64,000 bases of DNA from Kiritimatiellales bacterium (lineage in GTDB: Bacteria; Verrucomicrobiota; Kiritimatiellia; Kiritimatiellales; Pontiellaceae), in assembly GCA_003246265.1 (NCBI GenBank), contig QKAU01000014.1:27699-91698 (forward strand), read 5' to 3'. Positions 54,910 to 63,618 of this stretch are shown piece after piece. The notes beneath the pieces are model-generated. The model was given only the letters and a program-made list of their open reading frames with translations. It made no database searches and was not told where the DNA came from. Made by a program: the position numbers and the translations under genes. The number at the start of each line of letters is the position of its first letter. Within the stretch, counting starts at the first letter, position 1.

Positions 54910-56496
54910 TCACGGTATGCGGCCACTGGTCGGCCGGGGCCGATAGATACCGCCGAACTCGTTGTCAACCACAGGCTCAAGATCTAAGCGGATCTTCCCA
55001 GCGTAGCGATCAATTTCCTTGCTCTTTTCAGGGAAACGGACGCTCAAGGAAGCAATCCGGTCCACTACATCACCCATCACGTACACCTCCCCGGCTGACG
55101 TGGGAAGATCCCCGGACTCCAGCCGCTCCTCTGGCCAATCGTAAAGGTACTCGACCAAACCGTCGAACTGGTAACGCAAGTAGCGCTCGAATACGGGATC
55201 TCCGGCCGTAACCACGACATCGTTGGTCGATGCGTTTTCGAGGATCCAAGCTGCCTTTTGCCGATGGTAGTCCTTGCAGGGATCCCGCAAAACGCCGATG
55301 CCGCCTACCCCGTTGTTCAGCAAGAGCGCTACCAATGCGCAGAACGCAAGCCACAAACGGTTGTCGACGGTCAGGGGTAGCAGGATCAGGCCGCAAAAAA
55401 GCAGCCACATGGGAATCAACCCCATCACCCACAACTCCGGATTCCCCGGTTCGATGCAAAGGAGCAATCCTGCGTAGCAGATGAACCAAACCACCGCCAC
55501 CGCCGAAGCCGCCATTCCTGTCGGCAGGCGGAAGCGGCTGCGGCTCCGCACCGCGCTTTTCCAAACCCAGACCGCACGTCCTGCACACGCAAGGAGCAGG
55601 GCCACAAACAACCCGTAGGTCGCGAGCGAAAAAAGGACCAGAAACCGGGACAGCCTGGCACCCAGGTAGAACTCCTCCTCGAGCATCCTGGCAGCAAACA
55701 ATTCATTCAGGAATGCGCGGACCGAGCGGAACCCCATCATGAAGTCGGCCGAAGCCACACACTGGGAGAGCCCCACGCACGCCTTCACGAACGAGCCGAT
55801 GCCAATGTGGCGGAACACGCCGCCGTTTCCCCCGGTCTGGATCGATTGCGAATGGGAAACCCATGCGTAGGCTATCATTGCGGCGGCGGCCGCCAGGAGC
55901 ACGTGCATGCTGGCGGCTTTCCAGCGGCGCAGCAGCAGGTAGAAGGCAGGTATTGCCACAAATACCACCACGGCGTTCATGATATGCATCAGAACCGCCA
56001 AGACCGAAAAGATCACAGCCACGACAAAGGCCTTCGGCTTGGCATCGGGGTCCGTAGCATAGTACAAGGCCACCAAACCCAGCAGCGAGGCCGGCAACAC
56101 GATCTCTGCTTCCGCCGCATATCGCCAAAACCCATACGACACCGCCAACAGGCCGGTCGCCAGCAGGGAACTGACCGGCCGCAGCGAGAACCTCCGGTAG
56201 CAAAACAGGAAAAAGAAGAAAAGACTGCCCGATGCAGACAGCGTGCTGGCCAGTATCATCAACGGGTATGCCCGCCCCCCGTAGCCCATCGCCTGGGCAC
56301 CGCGATACAGCAACTGCATGCTCCGGCCGTAGAGCAGGTGGTGGGGATGGAACAGCCATGGATGGCTGACCGCTTCGACCATGGAGGCATACTCGAACGC
56401 GTCGTCCGCCTCTGTTCGGTTTTCAATCCACCGTCCCGTGTTCCAGTAGAACAGGAAAGAGAGCAGCAGCATGAGAATATAGAAGAGTCGTTTCAT
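54910..56496 (-). CDS. GT-C-like polytopic membrane protein (dolichyl-phosphate-mannose transferase-like)
   Basis: 528 aa with roughly 11-12 membrane helices. The first loop after helix 1 has TEADDAFEYASMVEAVSHPWLF, the acidic spot where GT-C enzymes bind metal and lipid-phosphate sugar. The C-terminal ~130 residues form a soluble domain (PEERLESGDLPTSAGEVYVMGD). It may move sugar from a polyprenyl carrier to the polymer or a protein. The family is uncertain; resemblance is to PMT/ArnT or DUF2723-type proteins. It lies 20 bp after the double TagA gene and 61 bp before the epimerase gene. Confidence 0.65.
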   Translation of the reverse strand: MKRLFYILMLLLSFLFYWNTGRWIENRTEADDAFEYASMVEAVSHPWLFHPHHLLYGRSMQLLYRGAQAMGYGGRAYPLMILASTLSASGSLFFFFLFCYRRFSLRPVSSLLATGLLAVSYGFWRYAAEAEIVLPASLLGLVALYYATDPDAKPKAFVVAVIFSVLAVLMHIMNAVVVFVAIPAFYLLLRRWKAASMHVLLAAAAAMIAYAWVSHSQSIQTGGNGGVFRHIGIGSFVKACVGLSQCVASADFMMGFRSVRAFLNELFAARMLEEEFYLGARLSRFLVLFSLATYGLFVALLLACAGRAVWVWKSAVRSRSRFRLPTGMAASAVAVVWFICYAGLLLCIEPGNPELWVMGLIPMWLLFCGLILLPLTVDNRLWLAFCALVALLLNNGVGGIGVLRDPCKDYHRQKAAWILENASTNDVVVTAGDPVFERYLRYQFDGLVEYLYDWPEERLESGDLPTSAGEVYVMGDVVDRIASLSVRFPEKSKEIDRYAGKIRLDLEPVVDNEFGGIYRPRPTSGRIP

Positions 56497-56516
56497 TTCA
56501 CCGGGGTGTTGGGCGG

Positions 56517-58238
56517 CTAGCCTTTGCTTCCGACATCATATTTTTTGACCCCAAGCAGCTGCAAGGCCGCCAGCCAAAGGAACGTCGGGACGATGTCAAG
56601 GTAGCGGCGCCACAGGCGGCGCGGCTCCTGGCAAAGACGGTAGAACCATTGCAATCCAGAATTCTTGATCCATTCGGGTGCATCCTTCTGCAATCCTGCA
56701 TGGATCGGAAAGGCGGCACCTACGCCGAGCATGATGCCGAATTCCGGATTTCCGGCATGCGCCGCCATGAACCTCTCCTGTTTTGGCGTCGACAGCCCCA
56801 CCCAGAAAAAATCGGGTTTCACACATGAAACCATGGAAGAAAGCTCCTCCTCCTCCGCCGCGTTCAAGGCGCGGAAGGGGGGAGAAAAGGTTCCGACGAT
56901 CCTGATGCCGGGAAACCGCTTCTCGAGATTGGCCTTCAGCTTGCCCAACACCTCAGGGGTGGAGCCATAGAGGAAATGCGTCAATTTCATTTTCGCGGTT
57001 GCCGGGTTGCTGGACTTCCTGGTAGGCGAGGATCGCTTGTCAGCCATCACCTGGCCATCATCAACACATGACGTTGCGGCGCAAAGTGCCAGCATCAGGT
57101 CCGGTCCGTAGACCCGCCCCATATGTACAAAGCCCTGCTCGTGCCCCAGCCATACGGTAGGCATGCCGTCCGGCACCGTCAGGAACGAACGGTTGTGGAT
57201 GGTTTTCAAAGCGGGATCGCGCTGGGATTCGATGATGCCATGCACCCCGGTCACGCAAACATAACCGGTTTCCAACCGCCTGCGCGCTTCCAGCAGGATT
57301 TCGACCGCGCGCGGCATGTTGACGCTGGAGACGCCAACCCCAAGCACATTGACGCAAGGGATGCCGGAATCCGGGCAGGTTTCTGCAGGACGGTCGGAAG
57401 GAGAGGTCCTCCAGCATTCCATGAAGCAATCCTTGGCCAGATAGAACAGGAAGAGCGTATTGTACGTGAAGTAGCGCCTCCACATCCGGCGCGGCTCCTG
57501 CAACAGACGATATGCCCACGTCAAGCCGTGCCGCTGGAACCAATCGGGCGCGAAAGGCCGTCGACCGGCCAGCAGTTCGAAGGCGTCCCCAACGGCAAAA
57601 AACACACCCCTATGGAAGCGGCAAAGGTTCTGGATGATCCACTGTTCCTGCTTTTCACCTCCCAGGGCGACCCAGATAAAATCCGGCGAAACCGCGTTGA
57701 TTGCCCGGGCAAACTCCTCATGGTCTTGATCCGACCACGCCCGGTATGGCGGCGAAAGGCGACCGGCTATCCGGATATCGGGCCGCATGGCAAGAAGCGC
57801 CGCCGTCAAGTGCGCCAGGCACTCCTCGGAGCCGCCAAAGAAGAAGTGCGTGGTTCCGGGCGGTGCATGGAGCACGGCATGGCGCATGAAATAGGGACCA
57901 TAGACGCGGTCCGGAAGCGCCTCTCGGCCTTGGCGGCGGAGCCGCCTGTTCAACAGCCAAACCAGTGGCATCCCGTCGGGAAGGACCAGATCGAAACCGG
58001 ACATGGTTTCTCCAAAAGCCTTCGACCGGCGGGCCGCCGCGGCAATGTGCGTATTGGCTGCACTGACCGCACAGGGACGCCCCATCCTGGCCAGCTGCAG
58101 GCAGTGCTGCAATCCGGATGCATAGGTGGCCACATCGACCGCAAGTCCAATGATGTCCACCGTGTCTCTGCAGGGTTCAGTTTGAATATCCATGCCCATG
58201 GGATGAAATTTTGCCACACAATATTGAAGTCGCCCCAT
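56517..58238 (-). CDS. Fused double WecG/TagA/CpsF glycosyltransferase
   Basis: 573 aa from ATG 58238; the ORF-track start is a TTG three codons earlier and no SD is visible for any start. Two complete GT26-type domains lie in one chain. Domain 1 (~25-265) has VLPDGMPLVW, WVALGGEKQEQWI and EPRRMWRRYF. Domain 2 (~300-560) has TVPDGMPTVW, WVGLSTPKQERFM and EPRRLWRRYLD. Both keep the Asp and Lys/Gln motifs, so both may be active. WecG/TagA enzymes add N-acetylmannosamine or related sugars to lipid-linked acceptors. Such proteins normally have one domain of ~240 aa. Confidence 0.87.
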   Translation of the reverse strand: MGRLQYCVAKFHPMGMDIQTEPCRDTVDIIGLAVDVATYASGLQHCLQLARMGRPCAVSAANTHIAAAARRSKAFGETMSGFDLVLPDGMPLVWLLNRRLRRQGREALPDRVYGPYFMRHAVLHAPPGTTHFFFGGSEECLAHLTAALLAMRPDIRIAGRLSPPYRAWSDQDHEEFARAINAVSPDFIWVALGGEKQEQWIIQNLCRFHRGVFFAVGDAFELLAGRRPFAPDWFQRHGLTWAYRLLQEPRRMWRRYFTYNTLFLFYLAKDCFMECWRTSPSDRPAETCPDSGIPCVNVLGVGVSSVNMPRAVEILLEARRRLETGYVCVTGVHGIIESQRDPALKTIHNRSFLTVPDGMPTVWLGHEQGFVHMGRVYGPDLMLALCAATSCVDDGQVMADKRSSPTRKSSNPATAKMKLTHFLYGSTPEVLGKLKANLEKRFPGIRIVGTFSPPFRALNAAEEEELSSMVSCVKPDFFWVGLSTPKQERFMAAHAGNPEFGIMLGVGAAFPIHAGLQKDAPEWIKNSGLQWFYRLCQEPRRLWRRYLDIVPTFLWLAALQLLGVKKYDVGSKG

Positions 58239-58247
58239 CGCGCTCAA

Positions 58248-59393
58248 TCAAATAACCGGATCAAGCTGATGGATCATGGAGCGAAAGGCGTCAACAACCT
58301 CCTGCACCGTGATGGCCTTCATGCAGGCGGCCTCGACCGGTTGTACGCAACGCTGTTGTGCGCAGGGTGCGCAGGGATAGAGTTCCTGATGGTGGACAAT
58401 GCGGCTTCCAGGAGATATCGGACGGTAGAGCTGGGCCGGCCCCGGTCCAAAAAGCGCAAGGACGGGTTTGCGCCGAAGCACAGCAAAGTGCAGGGGGGCG
58501 CTGTCCAGGCAGATGAGAAGGTCGCATGCTTCGATTTCCCGCAACAAGTCCTCGATGCCCGGCGTAATGCGAACCTCGACCCCGAAACCGGCCTGCCGTG
58601 CAATAGTGTGGTTTTGCGCCGCCTCCACCTGCGTACCCACGAGGATGAATCGTGCATCGCACAGGTCGTGAAGGTGGGCCAGCAGCAGTCCCCATCGATC
58701 GGTCGGCCATGCCCGCAACCCGCCTCCGGCCCCGGTATGAACCATGATGCGTTGCGGGCATGCGATCTTGCGATCGGCGGCAAACGGCAACCATGACGAG
58801 CGGTCCACGGTGCAGCCCGCCTGTTCGCAAAGGTCCAGGCAGGTGTGGATGCGGTGCTGCAAGGGCAGCATGCCGGCATTATGCGTGAGCAAACGTCCCC
58901 TGACCACCATATTGGAGCAGAGGTAGTTGACGAATCCCACCCGTTGGGGAATTCCGGCCAACACGGCAAGGATCTGCGAACGGACTTCTCCGCGCACATC
59001 GATCGCCATATCGATCCGTTCCCGCCGCAGGGCCATGACGGCACGTAGGAAGTGGTTCCACCGCCGGCTTCCCTCCCCTCGTTGCTGGATCCAGGGCATA
59101 TGGTAGGCATGGATTTTCGCGACACGCGGGTCGGCCTGGTAGAGCGGTGCGCATTTCGGCTGGATGAGCAGATGCAGCTCCGCATGGGGGAACCGGGCCT
59201 TGAGCGGATCAAGCATGACCGTCAGGAACGAGGCATCGCCGAGCATGAACGGTTCGACCAGCAGGATCTTCGATGGTTCTCGACCTGCTCGGCGGCAAAT
59301 CCATGTGCACGGCACGGCCAACCATTCGGACAGCAGTGCCATTCGACGCTTCTTCGCCGAGTACGGGATGTTTCTTGAGGGGGGCTCTTGCAT
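58248..59393 (-). CDS. GT9-family (heptosyltransferase-like) glycosyltransferase
   Basis: 381 aa from ATG 59393 (MQEPPSRNIP). The GT-B fold shows KILLVEPFMLGDASFLTVML in the N-lobe and MVHTGAGGGLRAWPTDRWGLLL, LLICLDSAPLHFAVLRRKPVLALFGPG (first part diagnostic) in the C-lobe, as in ADP-heptose:LPS transferases. A late Cys-rich patch (YPCAPCAQQRCVQ) is also common in this family. The acceptor and sugar are unknown. It sits between the GT2 gene upstream and the double TagA gene downstream. Confidence 0.88.
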   Translation of the reverse strand: MQEPPSRNIPYSAKKRRMALLSEWLAVPCTWICRRAGREPSKILLVEPFMLGDASFLTVMLDPLKARFPHAELHLLIQPKCAPLYQADPRVAKIHAYHMPWIQQRGEGSRRWNHFLRAVMALRRERIDMAIDVRGEVRSQILAVLAGIPQRVGFVNYLCSNMVVRGRLLTHNAGMLPLQHRIHTCLDLCEQAGCTVDRSSWLPFAADRKIACPQRIMVHTGAGGGLRAWPTDRWGLLLAHLHDLCDARFILVGTQVEAAQNHTIARQAGFGVEVRITPGIEDLLREIEACDLLICLDSAPLHFAVLRRKPVLALFGPGPAQLYRPISPGSRIVHHQELYPCAPCAQQRCVQPVEAACMKAITVQEVVDAFRSMIHQLDPVI

Positions 59394-59444
59394 GTTCAAT
59401 CCAGATCGCTGCTTGCGGGAATAAAAAAGGCACACCTCGGCCAC

Positions 59445-60503
59445 TCATCGGTTGGCGCGAGGCCACCGCCAGGAAGACGAGGCCGCGACATGGCACCTGC
59501 GGCGTTCGTCGCTTCCGTCGTAGAGGGCGTATTCCAACGGGAATTTCTGGGCATAGGCGCCGGATAGCACCTTCTCGGCGAGCCGCATCGCGTTGACCGC
59601 CGGTCTGCACCATCGAATCCAGCCCGATGCACGCCGCTTCAACTCCAGATGTTCCTTGAGCGCGACAGCTCCGCCGCCCAGGTTGCCCTCTGCCAAGGTA
59701 AACGCCGAAAGGTAGGCGGGGATATGCCGGGCGCGAAATCCCAGTCGAAGCGCACGCAGGAAGAAATCCTCGTCGGCCGCTGCCTTGAAGGTGGTGTCGA
59801 ACGGGCCCACCTGCCCAAAAACGGAATGTCGATAGAACGTAGCACACGAAAGCGTATAGAGATGCGACGCCTCGATGTAGGCCCTGCGGGGTGCATATCC
59901 CTTTCGATAAGCCAGCAACGCCCCCTCGGCATCGACAAGCAGGACATCCCCGCACAGGATGTCGACGTCCGGATGGAGCGAAAAACAGGCTGCCATCTTG
60001 TGCAAGGTGCCCGATAGGTACTGTTCGTCGCAATTGAGCCAGGCGATGATAGAATCGTCTGGGGGTTGGGGGTTGGAGGTTACGCCATCCGACTTCAACC
60101 CACCGACCTCAACCCCCAGGCACGCATCGATCCCCCGGTTCAACGCGTCGTACATGCCGTTGTCCGGAGCACTTTCATAACTGAAGGTGCAGCCATTCGC
60201 CTTTTGCGGCCGGGTATCCATTGCGTGTTCTGCCAGCCACTCGCAGGTGCCATCCGTCGACCCCCCGTCCTGGATGTGGTGGTGGATGGAAAGGGCAGTT
60301 GGTGGCTGATGGTGAACCGTACCCTGGGCGCTATTTCCCTTTGTGGAATTATCTGCGATTCGCTTCGGGATGGTTGACGGGAGAATCCCCCTGCCCCGCG
60401 CCTCCTGCACCATGCATTTTGTCGCCTGGTCCGCAACGGATGCCACGCAGCGCCTGAGGAGTTCAAGCTGGTTGAAGCTCGGGGTTATGATGGTGAAGTG
60501 CAT
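59445..60503 (-). CDS. GT2-family glycosyltransferase with two in-frame insertions
   Basis: 352 aa, opening MHFTIITPSFNQLELLRRCV. The GT-A fold resumes as HHHIQDGGSTDGTCEWL, then NGMYDALNRGID, IIAWLNCDEQYL and DEDFFLRALRLGF, the expected order for WcaA-type enzymes. Two segments break it: residues ~28-71 after the first helix, and ~129-150 before the NCDE motif. Both keep frame and contain no stop. The second is encoded by low-complexity G/T-rich DNA. Both sit in surface loops, so activity may survive. The sugar is unknown. Confidence 0.82.
   Translation of the reverse strand: MHFTIITPSFNQLELLRRCVASVADQATKCMVQEARGRGILPSTIPKRIADNSTKGNSAQGTVHHQPPTALSIHHHIQDGGSTDGTCEWLAEHAMDTRPQKANGCTFSYESAPDNGMYDALNRGIDACLGVEVGGLKSDGVTSNPQPPDDSIIAWLNCDEQYLSGTLHKMAACFSLHPDVDILCGDVLLVDAEGALLAYRKGYAPRRAYIEASHLYTLSCATFYRHSVFGQVGPFDTTFKAAADEDFFLRALRLGFRARHIPAYLSAFTLAEGNLGGGAVALKEHLELKRRASGWIRWCRPAVNAMRLAEKVLSGAYAQKFPLEYALYDGSDERRRCHVAASSSWRWPRANR
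60054..60119. repeat. G/T-rich imperfect inverted repeat inserted in the GT2 gene
   Basis: Runs such as GGGGGTTGGGGGTTGGAGGT and the opposing CTCAACCCCC arm form an imperfect palindrome of ~57 bp. The encoded residues (129-150) have no counterpart in ordinary GT2 enzymes. It looks like a small inserted repeat. Confidence 0.5.
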
Positions 60504-60633
60504 GGATCGGAGTTGAGATGCAGACGGTCGACTCTAGGTTCGGGGTTGCGGGTTTCCAATATCACAGTTCAAGGTGCCATGTCTCCCTTTGCCCAACGTA
60601 CGGAGCCCGGCGCCCCTCGCCGGACGCCTATGG

Positions 60634-61806
60634 TTACATCGCATCAATGACCTGTCCAAGCGCTGCCGTATCCACCTCGAAAGAGAGTCGGTGGTCCCCC
60701 GGGAAAAGGAGGTGCCGATGTTCGAGGTGAACGATCCTCGCCAGCCACTCGAAGGCACCCAGCATGAAGTTGTCCGAAACCAATTCAAGGACCACCCCTC
60801 CCGGCCGCATCCAAAGCAGGTTGGTCAGGGCCGATCCGTGGACGGCACATACCGCATCCACCCGGGAAAAGAGCTCGATCTGCTCTTTGATGTCGAGCTT
60901 TTCCGGCTCGAGAATCATCCATCCGCGCTCTTCGAAAAAACGAATAACCTCGACCTGGTTGCGAATGCCGCGGGTCCAATCCGGACCCCTCTTGATGAAA
61001 ATCTTCAACGCCTTGCCATTGCCATGCTGCAGGCGTTGCACTGCTGGCAGCAAACGTTCGCGCAACCAATGTACCGCAAATGGATTGCAGGCGCCGGTCA
61101 TGGACGTATGCGAAGAAAAATAGAGTTCCTCGATGACCAGGTGTTTTTCCTCCGTTGCTCGAACCCGATCCGCCACGCCCAGGAGCTGCAGGATTTCCCA
61201 TTGCCATGCGGCTATCGGCCCTCGCACCAGTATGCCGGTATCGGCGGGGAAGTCCGGAAGCGCATGCAGGCGCGGCAGGGCATCCATCAGGAAATGCCAG
61301 TAGCCGGAATCCCATCGGCTCACCAGCGAAGTCCATCGCCCCGGCAGAAGTGCCGGTTTATCGAAGGTGGGAACCTGGTAGGACTCATCCGTTGCAGGGC
61401 AGTGGCCCGCGAACATCGATTCCCGGCAGGCCTGTTTCCGATCGTTGAGCAGGATCAGGTTGCGACCGAAAAGGCGGGCGTTGCGAAGCTGGGCCGAAAA
61501 GACCGGCCATGGCTGGAATCCGTCCTGCCCGAGACCGCTGCGCTTCACCAACGAGTCCTCCCCGAATGCGGGGACCGCCTGCTCCATGAAATACACCCGA
61601 CCGTGAACCTCGCCGCGCTGTACCGCCTCGAAGAGGCTGAACAATCCGGCCGGCAACCCCGAGAAACAGCGGCGGGGCATTATCTTCCGGACGCACTCTG
61701 CCGCCGCCCGCCGCCCGCATCGCCAGATCCGGCGCGCAAACGGATACAGAGCATCCGAACGGCGCAGCATACCGATCAACCGGTCCCTGGGGGAATCAAC
61801 CGCCAT
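60634..61806 (-). CDS. GT61-family (DUF563) glycosyltransferase
   Basis: 390 aa from ATG 61806 (MAVDSPRDRLIGML). The family core is visible as SGYWHFLMDALPRLHAL, IKRGPDWTRGIRNQVEVI, the ERGWMILEPEKLDIKEQIELFSRVD region and VCAVHGSALTNLLWMRPGG. DUF563 proteins transfer sugars in capsule and plant glycan synthesis. The stop is followed by a short GC-rich hairpin near 60607-60623, without a T-run. It lies downstream of the methyltransferase gene. Confidence 0.87.
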   Translation of the reverse strand: MAVDSPRDRLIGMLRRSDALYPFARRIWRCGRRAAAECVRKIMPRRCFSGLPAGLFSLFEAVQRGEVHGRVYFMEQAVPAFGEDSLVKRSGLGQDGFQPWPVFSAQLRNARLFGRNLILLNDRKQACRESMFAGHCPATDESYQVPTFDKPALLPGRWTSLVSRWDSGYWHFLMDALPRLHALPDFPADTGILVRGPIAAWQWEILQLLGVADRVRATEEKHLVIEELYFSSHTSMTGACNPFAVHWLRERLLPAVQRLQHGNGKALKIFIKRGPDWTRGIRNQVEVIRFFEERGWMILEPEKLDIKEQIELFSRVDAVCAVHGSALTNLLWMRPGGVVLELVSDNFMLGAFEWLARIVHLEHRHLLFPGDHRLSFEVDTAALGQVIDAM

Positions 61807-61932
61807 AACGTGCTTACCAGAGGCAGGGAACTCCGTGTACTTGGTGGACGCCGTGAGATATCTTTTTCTCACCACGACACAAAGACCATCGACCTATGCC
61901 GATCACCTTATCACAGCCAGTCGCCAGGCTCC

Positions 61933-62619
61933 CTATCGGAATACCCGGTTGTAGATCCGTTCCCGCAAACCATGGGGAACCAGCTTTTTCAACAACGCCT
62001 TGTTGTGCATGGCCCATGTCTTGATCCGGAACGAAAGCGTTCGGTCCCAATGGACGGGCATGTCGCCGATCCGGCGATGGTGCAGTACGGAGTAGAGGTT
62101 GACGGTCCCCAGATCGGATTCCTTCCACCCTGCCAGAGGCTTCCGGGCAAACACGAAGATGCCGGGAAGTTCCGGATCCTCCTCCAGCGACTGCATCTCG
62201 AAATCGGAAAAGATACACTTCATGTCATCGCGTCCGTAGCGCCAGAAGTCGTAGGGGTAGCCGTGATAGCCGAAGCCCCTTGATCGCGTGGTCAGCAGCA
62301 GATAGCCCCCCGGTTTCAGCACGGCCTTCAGGTTGGCAACCGCCCCTCTCCATCCGGCAACGTGTTCCACCACTTCCGTGCACACCACCAGGTCGAAGCG
62401 GTCGGCCCTGAAGACGGTCGCAAGATCCTTGACGTCGCAGATCCGGTCTACGCCCTGTCCCGGCTCGATGTCCACGCCGATGTATTCTGCACAGCGACGG
62501 GCCACCAAAGGTCGCGTTGAACCATTCACATCCCGCGCCCCGACTTCAAGCACGGACATCCCTTCGAGGTTGATTCCCGAAAGGCAGGTGCCAGCGAATT
62601 CAAGACAGGTTGGTGTCAT
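61933..62619 (-). CDS. Class I SAM-dependent methyltransferase
   Basis: 228 aa. The SAM-binding motif I reads VLEVGARDVNGSTRPL, followed by YIGVDIEPG, the motif II region DLVVCTEVVEHV and LKPGGYLLLTTRS. It belongs to the Methyltransf_11/25 group. In this cluster it may methylate a sugar or a polymer end. It starts about 30 bp after the SDR gene and precedes the GT61 gene. Confidence 0.87.
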   Translation of the reverse strand: MTPTCLEFAGTCLSGINLEGMSVLEVGARDVNGSTRPLVARRCAEYIGVDIEPGQGVDRICDVKDLATVFRADRFDLVVCTEVVEHVAGWRGAVANLKAVLKPGGYLLLTTRSRGFGYHGYPYDFWRYGRDDMKCIFSDFEMQSLEEDPELPGIFVFARKPLAGWKESDLGTVNLYSVLHHRRIGDMPVHWDRTLSFRIKTWAMHNKALLKKLVPHGLRERIYNRVFR

Positions 62620-62649
62620 GCTTTACTCCCGGATGTTAAAGTACTGGAA

Positions 62650-63618
62650 CTATTCCCATCCGTATTCATCCAGCCATGCCTTTGTCTGCGCGATTCCCTG
62701 CTCCAGCGAAAACGGCGGCTCGCCGAACGTCCCGAAGGTTTTTTCCATGGGGGTCAGGTAATTGGAAATCATGTTCCGGAAACGGGAGGAGGTAAGCGGG
62801 AAGGTTTTTCCGCATTTGCCCAGGATATCTCCGACCCACCCGATCGGACGCAGGACGAAGCGGGGAACCTTGACGGCATGCCTGCCGCGCAGGGCCTTCG
62901 AAAAGCCGTCCACCCAGTCGAAGATATCGATCGGCCGGTCGCCGACATAGAAGACCTGCCGGTCCACCTGCTCGCGCGGAGCCCTGAAGATCCGGTCCAT
63001 CTGCCAGACGATGTTGCCCACGTACCCATAGGAACGCACTACTGGCTTCCCCCCGGGGTGGAGATACATCCCCTTGTTGATGACGCGCCACGCTTCGCGA
63101 CGGTAGCGCATATGCCAGGGTCCCCAGATGTTGGTGGGCCGCACCAGGGTCCATGCGCAGGCGAGGTTGGCCGCACGCGTCAGCTGTTCGGTGACGACCT
63201 TGCTCTGTCCATAGACTGTATGCGGGAAATAGTCTTCGTCGTCTTTCGGCAATCTCGAAGGGCCTGCCACATATTGGGTGGAAACAATGATCGCCCGTTC
63301 AATCGAGGGGGTCTTCGCGATGACCCGTAGCACGTTTTCCGTCCCCGTCGTATTGACCGCGTAGCCTTCCTCAACCGTCGTGCCTTCATCGCACTCGGCC
63401 CGGGCAGCCATATGGACGACGTGCGTTGGCTGGAACTCCGCAAAGATTACCGCCATCCCGGCCGGATCCATGATGTCGCCTTTCCTCCAGAACCGTTCAT
63501 GCCCGGGATTGAGCGGCTTCTGCATATCGACATTCAGCAATGCGCAATCCTGCTTGCTGTAAAACTCCACATAGTTCGTTCCGATGAAGCCGGAGCCTCC
63601 TGTTGCCAATAACCGCAT
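62650..63618 (-). CDS. NAD-dependent epimerase/dehydratase (extended SDR)
   Basis: 322 aa, start MRLLATGGSGFIGTNYVEF with the TGGSGFIG nucleotide loop. The catalytic set is the ST of VSTQYVAG plus YGQSK. The substrate-binding half has RPTNIWGPWHMRY. It resembles nucleotide-sugar epimerases and dehydratases of surface-polysaccharide clusters, without enough detail to name a substrate. It begins one base after the upstream GT4 gene ends. Confidence 0.88.
   Translation of the reverse strand: MRLLATGGSGFIGTNYVEFYSKQDCALLNVDMQKPLNPGHERFWRKGDIMDPAGMAVIFAEFQPTHVVHMAARAECDEGTTVEEGYAVNTTGTENVLRVIAKTPSIERAIIVSTQYVAGPSRLPKDDEDYFPHTVYGQSKVVTEQLTRAANLACAWTLVRPTNIWGPWHMRYRREAWRVINKGMYLHPGGKPVVRSYGYVGNIVWQMDRIFRAPREQVDRQVFYVGDRPIDIFDWVDGFSKALRGRHAVKVPRFVLRPIGWVGDILGKCGKTFPLTSSRFRNMISNYLTPMEKTFGTFGEPPFSLEQGIAQTKAWLDEYGWE

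Noticed and set aside
59445-60503. GT2 gene as a pseudogene broken by insertions
   Set aside because: Both insertions keep frame and every core motif remains, so an intact gene with extra loops is simpler.
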